DNA of 5,978 nt from NCBI GenBank assembly GCA_002304735.1, contig DBIU01000021.1, forward strand, positions 1 through 5,978, written 5' to 3'. Shown piece by piece: positions 1 through 5,859 of this stretch. The notes beneath the pieces are model-generated. The model was not told where the DNA came from. It was given only the letters and a program-made list of their open reading frames with translations, and did not search any database. How positions within the stretch are numbered: the stretch's first letter is position 1; every line of letters begins with the position of its first letter. Made by a program: the position numbers and the translations under genes. This DNA comes from Ruminococcaceae bacterium UBA794 (GTDB taxonomy: Bacteria > Bacillota > Clostridia > Oscillospirales > Ruminococcaceae).

Positions 1-60
1 AGCCGCCGGAGGCACTGGAGCGAAGCGCCCCCCGCCGGAGGCACTGGAGCGCGGAGCGCG
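1..60. repeat. GC-rich intergenic direct repeat, two copies of a 20-mer
   Basis: An identical 20-base unit occurs at 3-22 and 32-51 (CCGCCGGAGGCACTGGAGCG), giving a 29-base period with a 9-base spacer (AAGCGCCCC). The second copy runs into a short tandem of GGAGCGC at 46-52 and 53-59. The stretch lies beyond the terminator of the actin gene and I see no reading frame in it that resembles a protein. Its high G+C contrasts with the AT-rich spacers elsewhere in the window. It resembles the edge of a dispersed intergenic repeat or short tandem array, but the window edge cuts it, so copy number and full unit are unknown. Confidence 0.6.
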
Positions 61-63
61 ACT

Positions 64-91
64 AAAGAAAAAGGGCAGCCGAAGCTGCCCT
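64..91 (-). terminator. Rho-independent terminator of the mreB/mbl-like gene
   Basis: On the minus strand an 8-bp perfect stem (AGGGCAGC at 91-84 pairing with GCTGCCCT at 79-72) closes a TTCG tetraloop flanked by C and G, the very stable C(UUCG)G loop. It is followed directly by a T-rich tract (TTTTTCTTT, 72-64). The hairpin begins 5 bases after the TGA stop of the actin gene. Stem, loop and U-tract together are a textbook intrinsic terminator and mark the end of this transcription unit. Confidence 0.95.
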
Positions 92-96
92 GATAT

Positions 97-1113
97 TCAC
101 TTAAAACCGTAGAGCGAAACCTGCTCGAAGCCGTCGAGGAGCTGATTAGACATATTAAACGCTTGGTCAACGCCGCGAGCAACGCACTCGATAGGGTTAT
201 CGGCGATGAAGCACGGCGCGCCAACGCTGTCGGAAATCAGCTCGGCAAGCCCGCCGAGGAGCGCTCCGCCGCCTGTCAGGAGAATACCGTTTGAGAGGAT
301 ATCGCCGACAAGCTCGGGAGGAGTTGATTCGAGAGTAAGCTTAACCTGCTCGACAATCTCCATCGCGTTATCGTGAAGCGCCTCGTACATATCAATATCC
401 GAAATCTCAACGCTTTCGGGAAGCCCCTTGAGCAGATGTCTGCCGCGAATAATCATTTTTTTCTCGCCCGTGGGATTGAAAACGTTTGCAATTTCCTTTT
501 TCGCCTTTTCAGCGGTTTTTTCACCTATCAAAATCTTATATTTCTGCGTTATCAGCCTAATAATCGCCGCGTCGAACTTATTTCCCGCCATTTTAACGGA
601 ACGCGACTGCACAATGCCGTTAAACGAAACGATTGCGACGTCCGAAGTGCCGCCGCCGATATCGACAACCATCGTGCCGTTGGGCTTTGAGATGTCGATA
701 CCCGCACCGATAAGCGCGGCAATCGGCTCCTCAATAAGGTAAACCTTCCTTGCGCCCGCAGAAATCGCCGCCTCGACGACCGCCCTGCGCTCGACGTCCG
801 TGACGGAGCTTGGAACGCACAGCACAACGCGCGGCTTCACCATAAAACCGCCGTTTACGATGCCGATAAACTCCTTAATCATCGCCTGCGTCATATCGTT
901 ATCCGAGATAACGCCGTCCTTGAGCGGGCGCACCGCGACAATGTACTCGGGCGTTCTTCCAAGCATTTTATACGCTTCCGCGCCGACCGCCACAACCGCC
1001 TTTTTCTTCCTGTCATAAGCCACCACGGACGGCTCGTTAAGCACAATTCCGCGCCCCGCAATCGTGATTATTATGTTCGCCGTTCCAAGGTCAATTCCGA
1101 TATCAAGTGACAT
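97..1113 (-). CDS. mreB: MreB-family cell-shape actin, Mbl-like
   Basis: This is a 338-residue bacterial actin that would polymerise with ATP under the membrane and guide peptidoglycan synthesis along the cell cylinder. Visible motifs are phosphate-1 DLGTAN (8-13), the RPLKDGVI block (62-69), IEEPIAALIGAG (127-138) with the Glu expected to support ATP hydrolysis, phosphate-2 DIGGGTSDVA (151-160), IRGR (222-225), the TPPEL block (264-268) and the adenosine motif LTGGGALLGGL (279-289). Length is typical of the family. GIVLNEPSVVA, VYLIEEP and the VF-containing segment near 211 match Bacillus Mbl better, as I recall it, than MreB. No mreC or mreD follows, since a terminator closes the gene. The ATG is preceded by GGGGAG nine bases upstream. 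Oddities are SD in place of TT/TD and E/I in phosphate-2, and AGNKFD (176-181) where AGD-xx-D is usual. Family assignment is certain; the choice between MreB, Mbl and MreBH is less so. Confidence 0.95.
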   Translation of the reverse strand: MSLDIGIDLGTANIIITIAGRGIVLNEPSVVAYDRKKKAVVAVGAEAYKMLGRTPEYIVAVRPLKDGVISDNDMTQAMIKEFIGIVNGGFMVKPRVVLCVPSSVTDVERRAVVEAAISAGARKVYLIEEPIAALIGAGIDISKPNGTMVVDIGGGTSDVAIVSFNGIVQSRSVKMAGNKFDAAIIRLITQKYKILIGEKTAEKAKKEIANVFNPTGEKKMIIRGRHLLKGLPESVEISDIDMYEALHDNAMEIVEQVKLTLESTPPELVGDILSNGILLTGGGALLGGLAELISDSVGAPCFIADNPIECVARGVDQAFNMSNQLLDGFEQVSLYGFK

Positions 1114-1252
1114 TCTGTTATTCTCCCCGTATTGTTCAGCAAAAATATTACAATTTGTTGATTATTTTCTCACATATTAATATGCAAAAACGCTTTAATT
1201 CCGATGAAATTCTTCTTAAAACACGGTATTATTCTGCCAAATCCTAACAATT
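1114..1252 (-). promoter_or_regulatory. AT-rich spacer upstream of mreB/mbl with a 12-bp palindrome
   Basis: This 139-base AT-rich spacer separates the ComFB-like gene from the actin gene. It contains a perfect 12-base palindrome, CATATTAATATG at 1173-1184, about 60 bases before the actin start, which could be an operator or simply an AT-rich coincidence. I find no convincing -35/-10 pair; TTGGCA with a poor TAAGAA 16 bases on is the best partial match. I also see no terminator hairpin after the ComFB-like stop, so the actin may be reached by read-through, by its own weak promoter, or both. The ribosome binding site GGGGAG lies at 1123-1128. Confidence 0.35.
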
Positions 1253-2083
1253 TTATTCATCGTGAAAAACTCTCTTTTTGCAGCCGATAAGCTCCCTTAT
1301 CATCGCAATCCTCACCGTTCTGCGCATCGGCTCGACCCTGCCCTCAAGCTCTCTTGCGCGCGCCTCCGGACTTCTCTGTGTAATTCTTGCATAGCGCGCG
1401 GCGACTTTCATAAGCGTCATTTCCGAGAACACCTTCACGCATTTCTCGCAGGAACACGCGTTAAACCTGTCCAAAACGAGCGGCGCTTCGTATTTCACGG
1501 CGATTTCCGTGAGGTTAACCACCTCCGCTTCGCCCTGTTCAAGCGGCTCGCCCTGAAGCTGCCGTTTCAGCACTCGCGTAAGCGGTTCTCTGCCGCGAAG
1601 CCTTGTTGGAATACGGCTTTTCCCCGCGACAATCACGGGATTGCTCAAACTGTCGTCCGAAATAAGCCTCATAACCTGCGGCGTCTTGCACGAAACCGTA
1701 TTCTCATCGGTTTTTTCGGCAATCTGCTCGGCGGCTTCCGCGGGCTTTTTGCGCCGTTTTGCCGAACGTTCCGCGGTTTTTTCCTCTTTATCGCAGACCC
1801 GCTTTCCTGCCTTTGCCGAAGCCGTTTCGCCCGCGTTTTTGCGCGTTTTCGCCAAAATCTGCTCGTCAAAACCGACATTTCCGCGCTTTTTTTGCGATTT
1901 TGCTTCAACAAAAACGTCCTTTGAAGCCGCGGAAGAACGCTCGCCCGAAGCCTTTTTGCGCGGCTTTGCGCCATTCGGCAAATCCGCCGCCCCCGATTTT
2001 TCGGAGGCGGTCAAAAAATCCTTATTCGGCACGGCGCTGCCGCTGCTCACCGTTTTATCCTGTTTTTTGGCTCTCGGCGGCAT
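1253..2083 (-). CDS. Basic disordered protein with C-terminal ComFB-like domain
   Basis: This 276-residue protein has two parts. Residues 1 to about 130 are rich in Lys, Arg, Ala, Glu and Ser with almost no bulky hydrophobics, so they are very probably disordered and strongly basic. Residues about 188-276 resemble the ComFB family: a helix starting NLTEIAVKYEA, then CSCEKC (CxCxxC, C210/C212/C215), then a helix ending KVAARYA where ComFB usually has an LNxLPPxYV-like segment. Bacillus ComFB is a small cytoplasmic protein that binds zinc through cysteines, and cyanobacterial ComFB proteins are reported cyclic-dinucleotide receptors. The usual Asp after the third Cys is Val here, so ligand binding is uncertain. 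I chose the ATG at 2081-2083 because GGGAG stands 8 bases before it and it lies 19 bases after the parA stop; a frame from TTG at 2140 would overlap parA and lacks support. Tight linkage suggests co-expression with ParA. Function is unknown; a ParA partner role is inference. Confidence 0.8.
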   Translation of the reverse strand: MPPRAKKQDKTVSSGSAVPNKDFLTASEKSGAADLPNGAKPRKKASGERSSAASKDVFVEAKSQKKRGNVGFDEQILAKTRKNAGETASAKAGKRVCDKEEKTAERSAKRRKKPAEAAEQIAEKTDENTVSCKTPQVMRLISDDSLSNPVIVAGKSRIPTRLRGREPLTRVLKRQLQGEPLEQGEAEVVNLTEIAVKYEAPLVLDRFNACSCEKCVKVFSEMTLMKVAARYARITQRSPEARARELEGRVEPMRRTVRIAMIRELIGCKKRVFHDE

Positions 2084-2102
2084 ATTTTCAGCTCCCTTTT
2101 CC

Positions 2103-2885
2103 TCAGCCGTTCTTCGCTTTCTTTGCGTTATCCGGCTCAATCAGCTCGTTTATGAACGCCTTGAACTCAAGCGCGCCCTTTGATTTCGGCGAATATGTGA
2201 TAATGCACTCGCCGTGCGCAGGCGCTTCCGCAATCGAAACGCACGCGCTTATCTTCGTCTTGAAAATCGTCGTGTCAAGCTGCTTTGCAATCATCTGCGC
2301 AAGCTCCTCGACTTCTTTTGTCAGCGTAAAGCGGCTGTTATACTTGTTCAGAAGTATTCCGCGAACGCACAGCGACTTGTTGTAATAACGCTTAACCGCG
2401 AATATCGTCTGCTTTAGCTGCGCAATGCCCTGAAGCGACAAAATCTCGCAAAGCATCGGAATTACAAGCTCGTCCGAGGCAGTGTACGCGTTAATTGTCA
2501 GCACGGAAAGCGCCGGCGGCGTATCGAGAATAATGTAATCGTAGTCCTTTTTGATATAATTTAGCTGCTCGCGCAGAACGTACTCGCGCCCGACGCCCGT
2601 CATCTCAAGCTCAAGCCCCGACAGAAGTATGTTCGACGGCACAACGTCGCAGGTTTCCCCGTGAATTATCGCGTCGTCAATGTCGCAGTTATCCTTCAGC
2701 ACGTCGTAAATCGTGTAGTTGTCCTCAACCTCGACTCCAAGGCTGAAGCTCAGATTTCCCTGCGGGTCGAGGTCGACCGCAAGCACCTTGTAACCCATCT
2801 CCGAAAGCCCGCCGCAAATCGCCGCGCAGGTTGTCGTCTTTCCGACGCCGCCTTTTTGATTTGTAACAGCAATTATTTTCGCCAA
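2103..2885 (-). CDS. parA: ParA/Soj-family partition ATPase without a visible ParB
   Basis: This is a full-length 260-residue ParA-type ATPase. It has the deviant Walker A box KGGVGKTT (11-18) with signature Lys11 and catalytic Lys16, the A' segment VDLDPQGN (37-44), the Walker B-like IILDTPP (118-124) and the C-terminal block EAPAHGE to SKGALEF (220-241) seen in Soj. Such proteins dimerise with ATP, bind DNA non-specifically and position plasmids, chromosome origins or protein cargoes in response to a partner. The start codon is TTG: GGAGG sits 8 bases before it, no in-frame ATG lies upstream before the preceding gene, and the next internal Met (30) falls after the Walker A box. No ParB gene or parS-like site is present, so this is an orphan whose partner is more likely the gene that follows after 19 bases. 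The spacer before it holds a hairpin that may tune expression. Confidence 0.95.
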   Translation of the reverse strand: MAKIIAVTNQKGGVGKTTTCAAICGGLSEMGYKVLAVDLDPQGNLSFSLGVEVEDNYTIYDVLKDNCDIDDAIIHGETCDVVPSNILLSGLELEMTGVGREYVLREQLNYIKKDYDYIILDTPPALSVLTINAYTASDELVIPMLCEILSLQGIAQLKQTIFAVKRYYNKSLCVRGILLNKYNSRFTLTKEVEELAQMIAKQLDTTIFKTKISACVSIAEAPAHGECIITYSPKSKGALEFKAFINELIEPDNAKKAKNG

Positions 2886-2899
2886 ATTCGCTTTCCTCC

Positions 2900-2955
2900 G
2901 TGTTCCTAAACACCCGTGCGGCGCCCCCGCCTTTCAGCGGCACGGAACGCCGCAC
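2900..2955 (-). promoter_or_regulatory. Intercistronic hairpins between the cyclase and parA genes
   Basis: Two inverted repeats fill the 84-base gap ahead of parA. The larger has 8-bp perfect arms, GTGCGGCG at 2916-2923 and CGCCGCAC at 2948-2955, with an inner 4-bp pair (CCGC 2927-2930, GCGG 2937-2940). The smaller, GTGTT at 2900-2904 and AACAC at 2909-2913 around a 4-base loop, directly abuts the parA ribosome binding site (GGAGG complement at 2895-2899). On the transcript no run of U follows the large stem, so it is not a standard terminator. It could attenuate, stabilise or process the message; this is inference. Confidence 0.5.
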
Positions 2956-2969
2956 CTAAATTTCATCTG

Positions 2970-4970
2970 TCAGTTAGCCTGAAATCCCTCGGGGTCGTTG
3001 TATTCACCCGACTCGCTGTCCTCCGGCATATAGATATGATAGTTGGTCTTGCCGTTCTTCTTAACGAAGTACATTGCCGTATCGGAGAATGCGAGCAGCT
3101 CGTTAACGTCCTCGGTGTGCTGCGGGCAGTAGGAGATACCGATTGAAACTCTTACGTTAATCAGCGTTCCGTCGTCGGTCGTGAAGCCAACGTAAAGCTC
3201 GTCGATAATATCCATCGCAATCTGCTCGAGATTTGCGATATCCTCTTGATTTGTATAGCAGAGAACGAACTCGTCGCCGCCGAAGCGTCCCGCGAAGCCG
3301 CCGCGTCCGTCAACCTTCTTTCTGATGTTGTCCGCGACAAATCTGATTGCCTCATCGCCGGAGCTGTGACCATAGCGGTCGTTGATGAACTTAAAGTCGT
3401 CGACGTCGATAAACATTGTCGCAACCTTGTTCGGGCCTCTCCTCTCAAGCTCCTGCGAAAGCATTCTGATAAACGTGCTTCTGTTGTAGAGCTGCGAAAG
3501 GAAGTCAATCGAAGCACGCTCTGAAAGCTGCATCTCCGCCTTCTTCTCGTTATCAATATCGGTAAGTGCGCCGATAACGCGAAGCGGCTCGCCAACGCGG
3601 TCTGTTATGCAGTTTGCGCGGAACGAAACCCAAATGGGCGTTCCCGATTTAGTCATAAGATGATACTGCGTGCTGTAACCCTTCTGGTTTTTCAGCATCG
3701 TGCTTATATCGCGCTTATACTTATCCGCGTCCTCGGGAGTCATAAGGCTGTCGAGGAAACGTCCGTTGGAAAGCGTCGCGCCGTCCGCCTTAAGGTCGAA
3801 CTTCTGAAGCATATTATCGGACATATACATAACTTCCTTGTGGAAATCCCACTCAAAGAGCATATTATCCGACAGCGAAGCAATCGTGCGATAACGGTCG
3901 CTGTTGATTTTCGCCTCGTCGAGGAAGTCGTTGAACAGCTTCTGAATTGCGCCAAGCTCGCTCTTTTCGTCCTTTTTCTTAACCTTGAAGCGCGTCGTGG
4001 AAATACCGTCCTCGTGGGTAATTCCGTCCATTGTTTTAAGCATCTCGTGCAAATTCTTAACAAATTTGCTTACGATAACCACGCCGAGCGCGCTCATAAT
4101 TACGCCCGCAATCGCGAGAACAATCAGCGGAACAACCGGCGAAACAGCCGTGCCGAACTCGCCCGCGTCCGCAAGAGCAATCCATCTCCAGCTTGTAACG
4201 CCGGGGATTACTCCGCTTATGAAGCGATATTTTCCCGCGCTGCCGAGCACTCTGTTTTCGCCCGCCGCAGCGTCGACCTTATTTCCGAAAATCTCGCCGA
4301 GCTTGCCGGAAATAGCGCCGTCAAGCTGACCCGACTTTGTGCAGGCTCCGTCGCCCGCGAAGTTTATCATTCCGCCCTCTTTGTCGATAAGCGCCAAATT
4401 AGCCTTTCCGTTCAGGTATTTTCCCGAAAGAGCCTGCGAAACCGCGGTATCTGCGGAAGGTATTATTACAAGGCAAACATAGCCGACGGTCGTTCCGTCG
4501 TTGATTTCACGCGAAACGAAAAATCCGTCCGACTTATACTCGTTCCACGAAAGAAGCGGTGAAACCGAGCTTCCCGAAATTTCGTCCTTATGCTCGAAAG
4601 GACCCTTAACCGCGCCCGCAGCGGAAGTCACAACCGTTCCGTCCGCGTTAAGAATGAGCGCGTCCGCGACATCGGGCTTGCTCTCCGCAAACGACTTTAT
4701 AATCTCGTCCGCGCCGCTTCCTCCGGTTTTCGCCGCTTCGGCAACCGCGCTCATTTCCGAGAGCGTCGCCGCGTCGCCGAGATAACCCGAGAAAACCGTC
4801 CCGACCGTTCCCGCCTTGGACATCGTTATTGTGTTAAATTCTTCCTGTCTGACGTCATTGCTGAAGCCATTCGCCGTAAGCACGCCTATTATTCCCAGCA
4901 AAATCGCGGGAACGAGCGCGAAAACTACAAGAACGACAATCAATCCGTACTTCATTGTGGATTTTTTCAT
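2970..4970 (-). CDS. Membrane-bound diguanylate cyclase, Cache-like sensor, PAS and GGDEF domains
   Basis: This 666-residue enzyme should condense two GTP into c-di-GMP at the membrane. A first membrane helix spans about 9-31, followed by an extracytoplasmic region (about 32-275) with the size and layout of a double Cache sensor, then a second helix (about 278-303). A linker (304-355, with no clear HAMP) leads to a PAS fold with PAC tail (about 358-478) and a GGDEF domain (about 485-647). The active site looks intact: D522 in FIDVDDFKFIND (520-531), GHSSGD (534-539) and RFGGDEF (562-568). The usual DxLTGLxNR entry is DFLSQLYNR. The inhibitory RxxD site, expected nine residues before GGDEF, is absent (G555 and G558), so product inhibition through it is unlikely. 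There is no EAL domain. The ATG has a GGGGGAAG-type ribosome binding site and follows the PilZ gene by 25 bases. The ligand cannot be read from sequence. Confidence 0.95.
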   Translation of the reverse strand: MKKSTMKYGLIVVLVVFALVPAILLGIIGVLTANGFSNDVRQEEFNTITMSKAGTVGTVFSGYLGDAATLSEMSAVAEAAKTGGSGADEIIKSFAESKPDVADALILNADGTVVTSAAGAVKGPFEHKDEISGSSVSPLLSWNEYKSDGFFVSREINDGTTVGYVCLVIIPSADTAVSQALSGKYLNGKANLALIDKEGGMINFAGDGACTKSGQLDGAISGKLGEIFGNKVDAAAGENRVLGSAGKYRFISGVIPGVTSWRWIALADAGEFGTAVSPVVPLIVLAIAGVIMSALGVVIVSKFVKNLHEMLKTMDGITHEDGISTTRFKVKKKDEKSELGAIQKLFNDFLDEAKINSDRYRTIASLSDNMLFEWDFHKEVMYMSDNMLQKFDLKADGATLSNGRFLDSLMTPEDADKYKRDISTMLKNQKGYSTQYHLMTKSGTPIWVSFRANCITDRVGEPLRVIGALTDIDNEKKAEMQLSERASIDFLSQLYNRSTFIRMLSQELERRGPNKVATMFIDVDDFKFINDRYGHSSGDEAIRFVADNIRKKVDGRGGFAGRFGGDEFVLCYTNQEDIANLEQIAMDIIDELYVGFTTDDGTLINVRVSIGISYCPQHTEDVNELLAFSDTAMYFVKKNGKTNYHIYMPEDSESGEYNDPEGFQAN

Positions 4971-4995
4971 TTTGCTTCCCCCTGAAATGAAATAA

Positions 4996-5679
4996 TTATA
5001 CCAAGCTATCGTCCCTCGCGGATTCTTTCCTCCGCTGTTCGGACTGAACTTTCATAATAAATCTGCCGATATAGTCCTCCTGAGCGCCCGTAAGACTCTC
5101 AAACAAGCACCCGTAGCCCTTAATGCTTCCGTCGTCGTTTCGCTGAACGCGCAGGATTTTCACCGACGTGTTAAGCGGGTTTTCGTCAAGCAAATCAACG
5201 TCCACGCACACCATATCGCCTTCCATAAACTCCTGCTCATCGCACGAGAAGAAAATTCCTCCCACGTTTATGTCAAGAACGCTGATTTCCGGCGGCTTGT
5301 CGAACTGCACCGTCGTATTGTTCCTCACATAAAACAGTGCGCGTCCCTTTTCGTTTATTTTAATCTTGAAGAAGCGCCGTCTTTCGCGAAGCACCTGTGT
5401 TTCGTTGTTTTTGAGAATAGTGATATTAAGCTGCGACTCCATCGACATCGTAACCATTCCGGTGTATTTCACGCGGTCGTTAGCCTTTGTAGTCGTCACC
5501 ACCGATACAATATCTTTAATCCCAAACTTCGGAAGGTTTTTGCCCTTTACTATTACAATAGAGTCGTCGCCTTCCATATTTTTCGGAACAGTGAAGTTCT
5601 TTTCCGCGGACAGAAGCAGCTTCTCCTGTTCGTCGAACACCTCGACCTTAATTATTTTTCCGCCGAAAATCAAAAGCAT
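4996..5679 (-). CDS. PilZ-domain c-di-GMP receptor, YcgR/YpfA-like
   Basis: This 227-residue cytoplasmic protein has an N-terminal beta-rich YcgR-type domain (about 5-92) and a C-terminal PilZ domain (about 97-212). The c-di-GMP motifs are RxxxR as R98-ERR-R102 and a (D/N)xSxxG-like box, DINVGG at 136-141, in which Asn replaces the usual Ser. The YcgR/YpfA layout in other bacteria acts as a flagellar brake or motility regulator; no motility gene is in view, so the target here is unknown. I prefer the ATG at 5677-5679, four bases after AAGGA; the TTG just before it is too close to that site, and a TTG at 5671-5673 would also be possible. An in-frame stop lies just upstream at 5692-5694. It leads a likely operon with the cyclase 25 bases downstream, pairing signal maker and receptor. 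Confidence 0.92.
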   Translation of the reverse strand: MLLIFGGKIIKVEVFDEQEKLLLSAEKNFTVPKNMEGDDSIVIVKGKNLPKFGIKDIVSVVTTTKANDRVKYTGMVTMSMESQLNITILKNNETQVLRERRRFFKIKINEKGRALFYVRNNTTVQFDKPPEISVLDINVGGIFFSCDEQEFMEGDMVCVDVDLLDENPLNTSVKILRVQRNDDGSIKGYGCLFESLTGAQEDYIGRFIMKVQSEQRRKESARDDSLV

Positions 5680-5702
5680 CAAATCCTTCGTTTATGTAAT
5701 TT

Positions 5703-5733
5703 ATTGAGGATTTTGGGAAAACGCTCCCTCAAT
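5703..5733 (-). promoter_or_regulatory. Leader hairpin ahead of the PilZ gene
   Basis: Perfect 7-bp arms, ATTGAGG at 5703-5709 and CCTCAAT at 5727-5733, enclose a 17-base loop in the predicted 5' leader of the PilZ transcript. The stem lies between the promoter and the ribosome binding site, ending about 13 bases upstream of the AAGGA. No U-run follows, so it is not a terminator. The leader, about 67 bases, is too short for a known c-di-GMP riboswitch aptamer. It may affect message stability or translation; function is inferred only from position. Confidence 0.4.
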
Positions 5734-5752
5734 TGCAGAATTATCCGTTTAC

Positions 5753-5781
5753 ATTATACATTATTCACTATAATAAATCAA
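5753..5781 (-). promoter_or_regulatory. SigA-type promoter of the pilZ-cyclase-parA-comFB-like cluster
   Basis: On the minus strand a -35 box TTGATT (5781-5776) is followed after exactly 17 bases by a perfect -10 box TATAAT (5758-5753). Transcription would start near 5746, leaving a leader of about 67 bases before the PilZ ATG. It lies in AT-rich DNA between the RluA-like stop and the PilZ gene. It is the best promoter in the window and, with gaps of 25, 84 and 19 bases between the following genes and no clear terminator among them, probably drives all four. Confidence 0.8.
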
Positions 5782-5859
5782 GTATAATCCGAAAATTTCT
5801 AAAATTTACACAGTTTTTGCAAGCATTTTTTGGTTATTTTTTCGGTAAAATCGGCAATT

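Noticed and set aside
1..60. CRISPR array
   Set aside because: Only two 20-base repeats with a 9-base spacer, far too short for a spacer, and no cas gene is nearby.
1495..1512. parS-like inverted repeat TCACGG-6-CCGTGA
   Set aside because: It lies inside the ComFB-like coding sequence and does not match the TGTTTCACGTGAAACA-type consensus; likely chance.
2084..2140. TTG start at 2140 extending the ComFB-like protein by 19 residues into parA
   Set aside because: The ATG at 2083 has a well-spaced GGGAG, lies just after the parA stop, and avoids a 38-base overlap.
1262..2385. Overlapping plus-strand open frames opposite the ComFB-like and parA genes
   Set aside because: They arise from the Lys/Ala-rich codons read in reverse; the translations are low-complexity Arg/Phe/Ala strings without motifs.
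3660..4562. Long plus-strand open frame of 300 codons
   Set aside because: It is antisense to the cyclase gene, its translation resembles no family, it has no supporting ribosome binding site, and the minus-strand frame has clear domains.
5680..5746. c-di-GMP riboswitch in the leader of the PilZ gene
   Set aside because: The leader is too short and I see none of the conserved aptamer blocks; only a simple hairpin is present.
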